Origin: Sphingomonadales bacterium
GTDB lineage: Bacteria > Pseudomonadota > Alphaproteobacteria > Sphingomonadales > Sphingomonadaceae
Assembly (NCBI GenBank): GCA_028868535.1
Contig: JAGWUH010000031.1
Location: forward strand, 1-46,479
Length of the DNA stretch: 46,479 nt
Direction of reading: 5' to 3'
In this document: in pieces, positions 23,533 to 32,206 of the stretch
How positions within the stretch are numbered: the first letter of the stretch is position 1
Layout: every line of letters starts with the position of its first letter
Translations under genes and position numbers: made by a program
The notes under the pieces: generated by a model
What the model was told of the DNA's origin: nothing
What the model saw: the letters and a program-made list of their open reading frames with translations, nothing else
Database searches by the model: none

Positions 23533-25956
23533 TCAGGCTCCGGTGCGCGGTGCGATCGGCCGGAACACCGCCAGCAACAGCAGCTGCTCGGGCTTTTCCT
23601 GTGCCGGCGGCGGCACCAGCAGGAAGGCGTTGGCGTCGGCGCAGCGGAACAGGCCGGGGGCCGCTTCCTCGATGCCATCGGCGATCGGCACCGCGGGCTG
23701 CTGCCGTTCGGCCGCGGTCGCGTCCTCGCTGAGGAAGTCGGTCGTGGCGACGAAGCTCAGGCTGTCGATCTGCAGCCACTCGTACAGCGTGCCGAACTGC
23801 AGCGCGGCGGTGAAGCGCGCCTCGCCCAGCGGGACGACGGCGACGTACCAGCCGTCGTGGGTGGCCTGCGCGGGGATGGTCTCGAGCGTGGCGCCGCCCG
23901 CGTCGGCGAAGATCACCGGCAGGTCGACCTTGCCTTCGGCGAAATCGGTGAAGGTCAGCGGCAGGCCGAAGCGCTTGGCGGCGAGCAGCGTCAGGCGCGA
24001 AGGGAGGCCCTGGCCGGCGAGCTCGGCGGGCAGGAACATCCGCTCGGACGCCTTGAGGTGGAACAGCCCGCGCTGGCGCAGGCCGCGGGCCGCCGCCTCG
24101 GGATCGAACAGCGCCACGGTGCGCGCGGTGCCGAGGTTGACGTCATGCTCGAAGGTTTCCAGCACGGCCAGCTCTTCCGGCTGCGGCAGGTACATCAGGC
24201 GGCCGAGCACGGAGGCAACGCCGCGGCGCCACATGCCGACCTGGTCGGCGCAGTCGCGGCGTTGCGTGGCCCCGGCGCAGGCCTGGGCAAAGCGCAGCGT
24301 GCCGGCCTGCACGCGGGCGCGGATCAGGCCCTGTTCGGTGGAGATGGTGGTGGCGCGGCGGATCGGCGTGCCGTCCTCGCGGTAATCGACGACCGAGCCC
24401 ATCGCCGTGGTGCAGACCTGCTCCAGCACCGCGACGTTGGCGCACATCGCCTCCAGCGTCGCCGGGTCGTAATGGCCCGAATCGATGAAGCCGGCCTTGT
24501 CGAGCCCGGGCAGGTCCATCTCGCGCAGCAGCAGGTAGCGGCCGGCGACGTGGACCTTGAGCTCGCGTTGCAGCAGGGCATCGACGTGGTTCTGGACGGT
24601 GCCGTTGTAGCCAAGGTCGACCAGCATCAGTGTATCGCCGGGCGCCGGATCGGCCACCTTGCGGACGTGGGCGACGAGCCGTTGCGCCAGTGCGCGCGAA
24701 GCCTTGACGATGGAGCGCTTGCGCTCCGCCTTGCGGCAGTCGGCGAGCAGGGCCAGGCTGGCGCGCGAGTGATCGTCCAGCGCTTCCAGCGCCTCGATCT
24801 CGGCGGGCGAGAACAGCAACTGCTTGGCCAGCGCGGCGACTTCGGTGCCGAGTTCGCGCTCGACATAGCGCTGCACGGCGATGTCCTGGTTGAACGACGC
24901 GCCGATCGCGGTGAAGCGGCTGATCTCGGCGGCATGGGCCGGGTCGGCCGGGGTGCCGGACAGCGCGGCGTGAACCTGCATCGGCAGCCAGCCGTCGCGC
25001 ATCATGAACAGCCAGTGCACGCGGCCGCCGCGTTCCCGCGCGAGTTTCGCGGCCTCGTCGCGCAGCCAGATCTCGTATCCCGCCAGCACCGGCCCGAGCA
25101 CCGAATGGCCGAACCGCTCGCCGGCGTCCTCCAGCCCGGGTTCGGCCAGCGCGCAGGCGGCGCGATGCGGCAGTTGCGCGGCGATCTCGCCGTCGTCCTG
25201 GGGATGCAGCATCGCCGAGACGCTGGCCTCCAGCCGCAGCCGCTGGCGGGTTGCTTCCTCGAACTGGACAAGGTGCAGCGTCTCGACGCCGAACGGCGCG
25301 ACGCCGTCGACGTCGGCGCCGTGGTTGTCGCCGATGTGCAGGATCTGGCCGGGCGCGGCCTTGAGCTTGCGCAGCACCTCGCCATAGAGCCCGCCGGCCT
25401 TCGGCTTGCCGTGGGCGCTGGACACGAAGACCCGGTCGATCAGGGCGGCGACGTCCTCGCCGGCGCTGTCGGCAATGAGCTGCCGCAACTGCGCGGCGTC
25501 GAGGTAGGTGTCGGAAACGATGATGACCTGCAGGCCCCTGGCCCGGGCGCGCCGCATCAGTTCCACCGTCGGGGCAAACGCGTGGCAATGCCGCGCCTCG
25601 GCGGCGATTTCCGCGGCGATCGCGGCGGCGCGTTCGGCGGGGGTCGCGTTGGGCATCAGCTGGGCATAGATTTCGCCGATCGAGACTTCCTGCCGTCCCA
25701 GCCCGCGCTCGGCGATCTTGCGCGCCTGGCCCTCGGCGAAGGCGCGCTGCATCGGGGTGACCGGCTTCAGGCGGGCAAAGATGTCGCGCGGCTCGTGGCA
25801 GTCGCGCCAGAGCAGCGTGTCGAAGCAGTCGAGGCTGAGGACCCGGGCGTGCGGAAAGCGATCGAGCGCGCCGGGCAATTCGTGCGGGAGGATCGCGCCG
25901 TCCTCGCGCAGGCTGTCGGCGGGGCGCAGGGCGGCGGCGTTGACGGGCGCGTTCAT
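23533..25956 (-). CDS. Large HAD-superfamily protein (COG5610-like)
   Basis: This 807-residue protein has an N-terminal HAD phosphatase domain (about 35-260). Motif I is LDCFDTLLWRD (D43 and D46), motif II Ser is in IIVSDTYLD, motif III Lys is in SAHGKPKAGG, and motif IV is HIGDNHGADVDG. All four catalytic motifs look intact. The remaining 550 residues resemble the second domain of COG5610-type predicted hydrolases, with segments like HWLFMMRDGWLPMQVH and LMLVDLGYNGTVQNHVDALL, and a less conserved tail. COG5610 members often sit in surface-polysaccharide loci. Here it is four bases upstream of the methyltransferase-like gene and close to flagellin. The ATG at 25956 was chosen because the extension further upstream is Arg-rich. 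A role in flagellin or envelope glycan modification is inferred. Confidence 0.78.
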   Translation of the reverse strand: MNAPVNAAALRPADSLREDGAILPHELPGALDRFPHARVLSLDCFDTLLWRDCHEPRDIFARLKPVTPMQRAFAEGQARKIAERGLGRQEVSIGEIYAQLMPNATPAERAAAIAAEIAAEARHCHAFAPTVELMRRARARGLQVIIVSDTYLDAAQLRQLIADSAGEDVAALIDRVFVSSAHGKPKAGGLYGEVLRKLKAAPGQILHIGDNHGADVDGVAPFGVETLHLVQFEEATRQRLRLEASVSAMLHPQDDGEIAAQLPHRAACALAEPGLEDAGERFGHSVLGPVLAGYEIWLRDEAAKLARERGGRVHWLFMMRDGWLPMQVHAALSGTPADPAHAAEISRFTAIGASFNQDIAVQRYVERELGTEVAALAKQLLFSPAEIEALEALDDHSRASLALLADCRKAERKRSIVKASRALAQRLVAHVRKVADPAPGDTLMLVDLGYNGTVQNHVDALLQRELKVHVAGRYLLLREMDLPGLDKAGFIDSGHYDPATLEAMCANVAVLEQVCTTAMGSVVDYREDGTPIRRATTISTEQGLIRARVQAGTLRFAQACAGATQRRDCADQVGMWRRGVASVLGRLMYLPQPEELAVLETFEHDVNLGTARTVALFDPEAAARGLRQRGLFHLKASERMFLPAELAGQGLPSRLTLLAAKRFGLPLTFTDFAEGKVDLPVIFADAGGATLETIPAQATHDGWYVAVVPLGEARFTAALQFGTLYEWLQIDSLSFVATTDFLSEDATAAERQQPAVPIADGIEEAAPGLFRCADANAFLLVPPPAQEKPEQLLLLAVFRPIAPRTGA

Positions 25957-26165
25957 CGATATGCTCCTGTGGCGGCGACGGGCTGGCCGGGAAGCTGGCC
26001 GGGCCGCAAACCTTTCCAATCGGTGAAAACCTAGGGGATCGTGGTTAACCGGCGGCTCGCCGACCGTTCGGTAGTTCTGCGTAGGCGTGGCAAATCTGCG
26101 GCGGGACGGGTCCGGCACGCGCTTCCGGGCTTTCCCCTGGCGTGCCGACGCGGTAAGCGCGGACG

Positions 26166-26591
26166 ATGCAGACCCCCACCTCCGCCGCCCCCGGCATCGA
26201 ACCGGGCCTCTGGTCCCGCGAACCCGCCCGCCCGCGTTCGATGTGGGAAGCGATGGCGCGCGGGCTGAAGAACCAGTGCCCGCGCTGCGGCGAGACGAAG
26301 CTGATGCCGCGGTTCCTGAAGCCGGCCGCGCATTGCCACGGCTGCGGTCTCGACCTGACGCCGCAACGGGCCGACGATTTCCCCGCCTACATCTCGATGA
26401 TCATCACCGGCCACCTGCTGGCGCCGGTGGTCATCGCCATGGCCATGGCGGGCTGGACCCCCGGCCAGATGGCCGTCACCGTCATGCCCGGCGCCGCCGC
26501 GCTGATGCTCGGCCTGCTGCAGCCGGCCAAGGGCGCGGTGATCGCCGTGCAGTGGTGGAACTCGATGCACGGCTTCCGCCGCGAAGGATGA
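26166..26591 (+). CDS. DUF983 family membrane protein
   Basis: The 141 residues match DUF983: a zinc-ribbon-like N-terminus (NQCPRCGETKL and HCHGCGLDLTP, two CxxC pairs), the motif ADDFPAYISMIITGH, and two membrane helices (about 75-95 and 100-120). Function is unknown; it is widespread in alphaproteobacteria. It is alone on the plus strand between two minus-strand blocks. The hairpin between this gene and motB (arms at 26619-26626 and 26641-26648) lacks a T tract. No flagellar role is known. Confidence 0.85.
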   Translation: MQTPTSAAPGIEPGLWSREPARPRSMWEAMARGLKNQCPRCGETKLMPRFLKPAAHCHGCGLDLTPQRADDFPAYISMIITGHLLAPVVIAMAMAGWTPGQMAVTVMPGAAALMLGLLQPAKGAVIAVQWWNSMHGFRREG

Positions 26592-26654
26592 AATCGGCCT
26601 GGACGGGCTGCGAACGGCCGGGCCGAAAGCGACCAGCCGGTCGGCCCGCGGGGA

Positions 26655-27509
26655 TCAATCCATCAGCAGGATCGAGATGCGGCGGTTGCGCGGATCCGTG
26701 GGATCGTCGGGCAGCAGCGGCTCGCGATCGGAAACGCCCTCGATGCGGCGGAAGCGCGGTTCGCTGATGCCGTCGCGGATCAGCGCCTGACGCGTGGCTT
26801 CGGCGCGGCCGGCGGACAGCGACCAGTTGTTGGTGGCGCTGCCGGTGATGCCGTCGCCGCGCTTGTACTGCAGCGCGTCGGTGTGGCCGCGGATCGACAG
26901 GCCGGTGGCGTCGTCGCCCACGGTCTGCGCGATCACCCGCAGCAGTTGCACCGCGTCGGGCGTCAGGATCGTCGTGCCCAGTTCGAACATCGAGAAATCG
27001 GCGTTGTCCATCAGGTCGATGCGGATGCCCTCCGGCGTCATCGACAGCTTGACGATCTGGTTGAGCCGCCGCATCCGCTCGCTGGCGGAAAGCTTTTCCT
27101 TGAGCTTCTGCTCGAGCTGCGCGACGCGCTTGACCTTGGAACCGCCCTCCTTCGGGCCGCCGGTGGTGTCGCGCGGGATCGTCATCGATTTTGTGCCGGT
27201 CTGGCCCTTGCGATTTGGATAGTTATCCACATCGGTTATGGATGAACCGCCCAGCAGGCCGTTCGAGCCGGCGGATTCCTGCCGCAGCTTGACCAGCGTC
27301 GGGGTGAAGTAGTCGGCGATGCCCTTGCGCTGCTTCTCGGTCGTGGCGCCCAGCAGCCACAGCAGCAGGAAGAACGCCATCATCGCGGTCACGAAGTCGG
27401 CATAGGCGACCTTCCAGGCGCCGCCGTGGTGGCCCCCGGCGACGATCGTGACTTTCTTGACGATGATCGGGGGCGGAAGCTCGTTCTTGCCCTTTTTCGG
27501 CGGCGCCAT
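26655..27509 (-). CDS. motB: Flagellar motor stator protein MotB
   Basis: MotB anchors the stator to peptidoglycan and carries the ion-binding Asp. The 284 residues have one N-terminal membrane helix with the motif WKVAYADFVTAMMAFF; the Asp is D38, the essential proton carrier. A plug-like and linker region follows. A C-terminal OmpA-type domain (about 185-275; LSIRGHTDAL, LSAGRAEATRQALI and DPRNRRISILL) binds peptidoglycan. It lies six bases downstream of motA. The length and motifs are standard for a proton-type alphaproteobacterial MotB. Confidence 0.95.
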   Translation of the reverse strand: MAPPKKGKNELPPPIIVKKVTIVAGGHHGGAWKVAYADFVTAMMAFFLLLWLLGATTEKQRKGIADYFTPTLVKLRQESAGSNGLLGGSSITDVDNYPNRKGQTGTKSMTIPRDTTGGPKEGGSKVKRVAQLEQKLKEKLSASERMRRLNQIVKLSMTPEGIRIDLMDNADFSMFELGTTILTPDAVQLLRVIAQTVGDDATGLSIRGHTDALQYKRGDGITGSATNNWSLSAGRAEATRQALIRDGISEPRFRRIEGVSDREPLLPDDPTDPRNRRISILLMD

Positions 27510-27515
27510 GGTGGA

Positions 27516-28379
27516 TTACCTTCCGCGCAACGCGTCGAGCAACTCCGAAAGCCCGGGCCGGAAATCGTGGCCCAGTCCGGAGCGCGCGCTTTCCACCACC
27601 AGCGGCTGCGGCCAGCCGTGGAGCGAGGCGATGATCACCTGCTTGACCGCGTGGAAGATCTGCTCGTCGGCCTCGATCACCTGCTTGAGCCGGCCGGCCA
27701 TCGGCGCGACCATGCCGTACGCGAGCAGCACGCCCATGAACGTGCCGACCAGCGCCGAACCGATCATGCCGCCGAGAATGCTCGGCGGCTTGTCGATCGA
27801 GCCCATGGTCTTGACCACGCCGAGCACCGCCGCGACGATGCCCAGCGCCGGCAGCGCGTCGGCCAGGTTCTGGATCGCGTGCTGCGGCTCGTGCAGTTCG
27901 TGCAGGTGGGTCTTGATGGCGTTGTCCATCACGTCCTCGACCGCGTGCACTTCGAGCGTGCCCGACGAGACGACGATCAGCGTCAGCGTGTCGGCGATCA
28001 GCGCGGTCAGCTCGTGGTTGGCCAGCAGGCGCGGGTATTCGGCGAAGATCGCGGAGGAGTTCGGGTCCGAGACGTGGCTTTCCAGCGCCACCGGGCCTTC
28101 GGTGCGCAGCATCTTCATCAGCTTGGTGGTCAGCGCGATCGCGTCGATGTGGTCCTGCTTATTGTGCTTGGGGCCCTTGAACACCTTGGCGAAGCCGCCG
28201 CCCAGCGCCTTCAGCCCGTGCATGTTGTTGCCGGTGACGAGCGCACCCGCCGCCGCGCCGAGGATGATCAGCAGCTCGTGCGGGATCGCCTCCATGACGG
28301 GCCCGAGGGCGCCGCCGGTGATGGCGAAGCCGCCGAACACCATCGCGAACAGGATGACGATGCCGATACCCGCGTACAT
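27516..28379 (-). CDS. motA: Flagellar motor stator protein MotA
   Basis: MotA forms the pentamer around MotB. The 287 residues have four membrane helices, with the first pair at the N-terminus (IGIVILFAMVFGGFAITGG) and the second pair around 180-235 (LGIVAAVLGVVKTMGSI, LVGTFMGVLLAYGMVAPMAG). Between them lies the cytoplasmic loop with charged residues for FliG contact (EGPVALESHVSD). The conserved FiGaLGTVlG-like patterns and P-rich loops are present. A GGGGGTT element precedes the start. It is separated from flgL by 38 bases. A TATAAC hexamer in that gap could be part of a sigma-70 promoter, but the -35 is poor. Confidence 0.95.
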   Translation of the reverse strand: MYAGIGIVILFAMVFGGFAITGGALGPVMEAIPHELLIILGAAAGALVTGNNMHGLKALGGGFAKVFKGPKHNKQDHIDAIALTTKLMKMLRTEGPVALESHVSDPNSSAIFAEYPRLLANHELTALIADTLTLIVVSSGTLEVHAVEDVMDNAIKTHLHELHEPQHAIQNLADALPALGIVAAVLGVVKTMGSIDKPPSILGGMIGSALVGTFMGVLLAYGMVAPMAGRLKQVIEADEQIFHAVKQVIIASLHGWPQPLVVESARSGLGHDFRPGLSELLDALRGR

Positions 28380-28417
28380 TTCTAACCCCCGTTATAATCG
28401 TTTGCGGCGCGAAGCCG

Positions 28418-29338
28418 TCAGTTCAGCATCGAGAACAGGTTGAGGTTGGCCAGCTTGACGAAACTGGCCTGGCTGGCCTGGAGAATGGTCGAGACCTGCT
28501 GCAGCCGCGACACCGCCTCGGCAATGTCGGTACCGCCGACGCTCGATTCGTCGTCGGTGCGCTGCTGCGTCATCTGGTCGCGAATGGTCGTGGTGGTGTC
28601 GATCCACGACAGCCGCGAACCGACGATGGTCTGCGCGGTGGTGATCGAGGTGAGGCTGGCGTCGAGCTGGCCCAGCGCGGTCTGCGCGGCCGCCTGCGGG
28701 GCTGCGCCGCCGCCATTGCCCTGCAGCGCGTCGCCCAGCGTTTTGACCACGGCCAGCAGGTCGGTGGCGCCGCCGCCGCTGCCGATGTTCATGAACTCCG
28801 GGCCGGTGATGCCGCGGGTTACCGTGAGCCCGGCGCCGAGCGCGATCGACTCCGAGGTGTTGGAACCGGCGTAGGAGGCGTTGCCATTGGCGTCGAGCGT
28901 GTAGGCCTGCCCGGAGCCGTTGCCGCCGAACAGCGACTGGCCGCGCGAATCCTGGGTGTTGGCGAGGGCGACGAGGTTCTGCCGCAGCCCGGTGATTTCC
29001 GCACCGATGCCGATGCGATCGGAGTTGGTCAGCGTGCCGTTGGCGGCCTGGATGGCCAGCTCGCGGATGCGCGTGACGATCGTCGCGACGTTGCTCAGCG
29101 TGTCGTCGGCGAGCGACAGGTCGGACTTGGCGGCGGTGGCGTTGGCATCGTCGATCTTGGACAGCGTGTCCGCGCGCGACAGCGCCCGCATCCGGGCCGC
29201 GGCGACGGGATCGTCGGCCGACGAGTTGAGCCGGCTGCCGGTGCTGATCTGCTGCTGCAGGTTGTTGGCCTGCGTGCGCAGCGAATTCATGCTGAAGATC
29301 GCGCCGTCGTAGAAGCCGCTGGTGCTGACCGTTGTCAT
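28418..29338 (-). CDS. flgL: Hook-filament junction protein FlgL
   Basis: FlgL is the second junction protein, related to flagellin. The 306 residues have conserved helical ends: N-terminal SMNSLRTQANNLQQQIST plus NSSADDPVAAARMRAL, the flagellin-like GSrlnsa.Ddp..a pattern, and C-terminal VGGTDIAEAVSRLQQVSTIL and SFVKLANLNLFSML. The variable middle is Gly/Ala-rich. The gene follows flgK by 30 bases. Size is typical of the family. Confidence 0.93.
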   Translation of the reverse strand: MTTVSTSGFYDGAIFSMNSLRTQANNLQQQISTGSRLNSSADDPVAAARMRALSRADTLSKIDDANATAAKSDLSLADDTLSNVATIVTRIRELAIQAANGTLTNSDRIGIGAEITGLRQNLVALANTQDSRGQSLFGGNGSGQAYTLDANGNASYAGSNTSESIALGAGLTVTRGITGPEFMNIGSGGGATDLLAVVKTLGDALQGNGGGAAPQAAAQTALGQLDASLTSITTAQTIVGSRLSWIDTTTTIRDQMTQQRTDDESSVGGTDIAEAVSRLQQVSTILQASQASFVKLANLNLFSMLN

Positions 29339-29368
29339 GATGTCCTCGCGAAGCCTTTCACCGGTTCA

Positions 29369-30706
29369 TCAGTGGATGTTGAGCAGGGTATCGAACAATG
29401 TGGAGGCAACCTGGATCACCTTGCCCGATGCCTGGAACGCTTGCTGGAAGCGCAGCAGGTTGGCGGCCTCGTCGTCGAGGTTGACGCCCGACGATGCTTC
29501 CATCGCGGTCTTGGCGTTGGCGGCGATGGCGTCGAGCGCGTCGCGCGTCGTCGTCGCGCCCTGGACCGAGGCGGAAAGGTCGAACAGCAGCGAATCGGTG
29601 CCGCTGGACACGCCGGCGTTGTTCAGCGCCGTCTGCAAGGCGGTGAGATTGGCCGAATTGCGGCTGTTGGCGCCGGCGCCCGCCGGGGCGGTGGCGATCT
29701 GGCTGCCCGAGCTCAACACCATCGTCAGCGTCTTGGCGGTGGTGCCGCTGAACATCGCCACCCCGGCGGTGCCGTCGAGCGCGACGCCGCCGGCCTGGGT
29801 GGTGTTGGCTGCCGTCGCCAGGGCCGAGGCGATGCCGTCGAGCCGCGACACGGCATTGGCGTACGTCGTCAGCGCCTGCGCCTTGCCTGCCAGCGCGCCG
29901 CCACCCAGCGTCAGCGGCGCGCCGCCGAGCGTGAAGCTGATCGTGCCGTTGGCGGCGGTGGTCATCGCCAGGGCATTGGCGTTGCCGCCTTGCACCAGCA
30001 CCGGACCGGAGGCCCCGCCCATCTGCACCTTGACGGTGTTGTCGATGGCGATGGTGGTGGTGACGTCGCCGAAGCTCGCCAGTTTCTGCAGGATCGCGTC
30101 GCGCTGGTCGAGCAGGACCGACTGGTTCATTGCCGGATCGGTGTCGGTGGCGATCTTGTTGTTCAGCGACGCCAGGTTCTGCGCCAGCTGGTTGACCTGG
30201 TTGACGCCGTCGGTGGCCTCGAACTGCAGCTGCTGGCCGACCGCGTCGAGCGAGGTGCCGGCGATGTTGAAGCTCTGCGACATCGTGCGCGCCGCTTCCA
30301 TCGCGCTGGCGCGCAGCGAGGGATCGTTGGGATTGCTGGCGAGCTGCTGCAGCGACGATTCGAACGCCGTGATCGCGGGGAACACGTTGCTCTGCTCGAC
30401 CGCGTTGGACAGGTTCTCGAGCCCGGTCACCTGCGCGTCGGCGCGGGCCGCGTCGGACGCCGTGCGCCGGGTCTCGGCCTGGCGGAAGACGTCGGCGTTG
30501 CGCTTGATCTGCGCCGGGCCGGCGCCGAACAGCGACACGTCGCCGATCGACGACGCGAAGTTGCTGCCGGCCATCTCGGCCACGGTCATCGTCCGGCGGA
30601 CATAGCCTTCGGTGCCGGCGTTGGCGATGTTCTGGGCGGTGACGTCGAGCGCCGCGCGGGCCGCGCGGGCGCCGGAGCTGGCGATCTGGAGCAGGTCGGA
30701 CGACAT
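29369..30706 (-). CDS. flgK: Hook-filament junction protein FlgK
   Basis: FlgK is the first hook-filament junction protein. The 445 residues begin with the conserved SDLLQIASSGARAARAALD and TAQNIANAGTEGYVRRTM motif (sQniANa.t.GYsr). They end with LDDEAANLLRFQQAFQASGK and ASTLFDTLLNI, the usual v.lDeE...Li.yQ.aYqAsakvi.....m.d.ll.i. The middle is Ala/Gly/Thr-rich. It is three bases downstream of flgJ. Length is slightly short compared with about 550 in enteric bacteria, with a smaller middle domain. Confidence 0.94.
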   Translation of the reverse strand: MSSDLLQIASSGARAARAALDVTAQNIANAGTEGYVRRTMTVAEMAGSNFASSIGDVSLFGAGPAQIKRNADVFRQAETRRTASDAARADAQVTGLENLSNAVEQSNVFPAITAFESSLQQLASNPNDPSLRASAMEAARTMSQSFNIAGTSLDAVGQQLQFEATDGVNQVNQLAQNLASLNNKIATDTDPAMNQSVLLDQRDAILQKLASFGDVTTTIAIDNTVKVQMGGASGPVLVQGGNANALAMTTAANGTISFTLGGAPLTLGGGALAGKAQALTTYANAVSRLDGIASALATAANTTQAGGVALDGTAGVAMFSGTTAKTLTMVLSSGSQIATAPAGAGANSRNSANLTALQTALNNAGVSSGTDSLLFDLSASVQGATTTRDALDAIAANAKTAMEASSGVNLDDEAANLLRFQQAFQASGKVIQVASTLFDTLLNIH

Positions 30707-30709
30707 CGC

Positions 30710-31087
30710 TTATCCTCCCGTCTGGCCGGTGGCGGCGGCGGGCGCCGTCGTCGGTGCCGACGCGGACGAGCGCGCCAGCAATTGTTTCTCGATCATCTTC
30801 GCGAGGCCGAACGTGCCCTTGTCGGCGGCGATGTCGGCGAAGCGCGAGTCCTGCATTTCCTGGAAGGTCTGGTTGCCCTGGCTGGAAAACAGGCCGTCCT
30901 TGTCGAACGTGGTCTTGCGCGCTTCGGCCAGCATCTGCCGGATGAAGATCGCCTCGAACTGCCGGGCCACCTTGGCGACTTGCGCGCGGCTGGCCTGGGC
31001 GCCGGGGGCGGCCGGCGCGGCGGCACCGGCGGCTCCGGCGGCCCCGGTGGCGAGAGCCAGGGCAGGGGCGGTGGGGAGGGCGGTCAT
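30710..31087 (-). CDS. flgJ: Rod-binding protein FlgJ (single domain, no muramidase)
   Basis: In enteric bacteria FlgJ caps the rod and digests peptidoglycan. The 125 residues keep only the N-terminal rod-binding domain: VAKVARQFEAIFIRQMLAEARK, then FTFQEMQDSRFADIAADKG-like segment and LAKMIEKQLL. This matches the ..a.qFEalfi.qmlk.mR and ..D....qmA.e..Gigia..l pattern. No hydrolase domain follows. A separate flagellar lytic transglycosylase is encoded at 39341-40294 and probably supplies the missing activity. The start overlaps the flgI stop by four bases. The Ala/Pro-rich N-terminus is low complexity. Confidence 0.9.
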   Translation of the reverse strand: MTALPTAPALALATGAAGAAGAAAPAAPGAQASRAQVAKVARQFEAIFIRQMLAEARKTTFDKDGLFSSQGNQTFQEMQDSRFADIAADKGTFGLAKMIEKQLLARSSASAPTTAPAAATGQTGG

Positions 31088-32196
31088 ATCACCACCATCT
31101 CGGCCTTGAGCGCGCCGGCTTCCTTCAGCGCCTCGAGGATCGCGACGAGGTCGGAAGGGGTGACGCCCAGCAGGTTGAGCGCATCGACGATCTTGGACAG
31201 CGAGGCGCCGCCCTTGAACAGCTGCACGTGGCTGTTGCTCTCGTCGGTGCTGATCTTGCTGGCCGGCGTCACCACGGTCTGGCCCTGGCTCAGCGGATTG
31301 GGCTGGCTGACCTGCGATTTCTCGTCGATCCGCACGGTGAGCTTGCCGTGGCTGATCGCGGCGGGGGAGAGGCGCACGGCGCTGTTGATGACGACGGTGC
31401 CGGTGCGGCTGTTGACGATCACCCGTGCCGGGGTCTCGGCGGGGACGACGTCGAGCATCTCGATCGAGGCCATCATCCCGGCGCGCAGGTCGGCGCCCTG
31501 CGGCAGGCGCAGCGCCACGGTGACGCCGTCCTCGACCGAGGCGGTGCCGGGAAAGCGGCGGTTGATCGCGTCGCGCACGCGTTCCGCGGTCAGGAAGTCG
31601 GCCTGGGCCAGGTTCCAGCGCAGCACCTCGGCGCTGTCGAAGCCGGTCAGCACCGCGCGCTCGACCGTCGCCCCTTCGGCGATGCGGCCGACGGTGGGCA
31701 CGTTGACGGTCAGCGATGAGCCGTCCTTGGCGGTGATGCCGAGGCCGCCGACCGCGAGGTTGCCCTGTGCCATCGCGTAGATCTGGCCGTCCGCGCCCAT
31801 CAGCGGGCTGAGGATCAGGGCGCCGCCGCGCAGGCTCTTGGCCTTGCCGATGGTGGAGACGGTGATGTCGATGCGCTGGCCGGGCTTGGCGAAGGCCGGC
31901 AGCTCGGCGGTGATCATCACCGCCGCCGCGTTCTTGAGCCCTGGCGAGACGCCGGGCGGCAGTTGCAGGCCCATGCGGCCGGCGGCGCCCTTCATCGCCT
32001 GGGTCAGGTATTCGAGGTTGTCGTCGCCGGTCCCCGCGAGGCCGACGACGATGCCGTAGCCGGTCAGCTGGTTGGTGCGCACGCCCTGGAACGCACCGAG
32101 GTCGCGGACGCGCTCGGCGTGGGCAATCCCGGGCGCGACGGCGGGCGCCAGCGCCAGCGCGAGGAGGGCGAGGATGCGGAGGAGAATGGTCTTCAT
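31084..32196 (-). CDS. flgI: Flagellar P-ring protein FlgI
   Basis: FlgI forms the P ring in the periplasm. The 370 residues start with a Sec signal peptide (LLRILALLALALAPAVAPGIAHA) and then RVRDLGAFQGVRTNQLTGYG, matching the universal R.kDl....g.R.NqLvGyG. Further family motifs are AAVMITAELPAFAKPGQRID, IVNSRTGTVVI and SLSKIVDALNLLGVTPSDLV. Ends with ILEALKEAGALKAEMVV, typical of FlgI. It lies ten bases after flgH and overlaps flgJ by four bases. Nothing unusual. Confidence 0.97.
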   Translation of the reverse strand: MKTILLRILALLALALAPAVAPGIAHAERVRDLGAFQGVRTNQLTGYGIVVGLAGTGDDNLEYLTQAMKGAAGRMGLQLPPGVSPGLKNAAAVMITAELPAFAKPGQRIDITVSTIGKAKSLRGGALILSPLMGADGQIYAMAQGNLAVGGLGITAKDGSSLTVNVPTVGRIAEGATVERAVLTGFDSAEVLRWNLAQADFLTAERVRDAINRRFPGTASVEDGVTVALRLPQGADLRAGMMASIEMLDVVPAETPARVIVNSRTGTVVINSAVRLSPAAISHGKLTVRIDEKSQVSQPNPLSQGQTVVTPASKISTDESNSHVQLFKGGASLSKIVDALNLLGVTPSDLVAILEALKEAGALKAEMVVI

Positions 32197-32206
32197 CGCG
32201 GCCTCC

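Noticed and set aside
25470..25485. CGGCAATGAGCTGCCG inside the HAD gene
   Set aside because: Core match only, in a gene with no known flagellar regulation. It serves as a reminder that the short core occurs by chance.
26619..26648. Hairpin between DUF983 and motB as a terminator
   Set aside because: Eight-base arms are separated by a 14-base loop, with no T tract on either strand.
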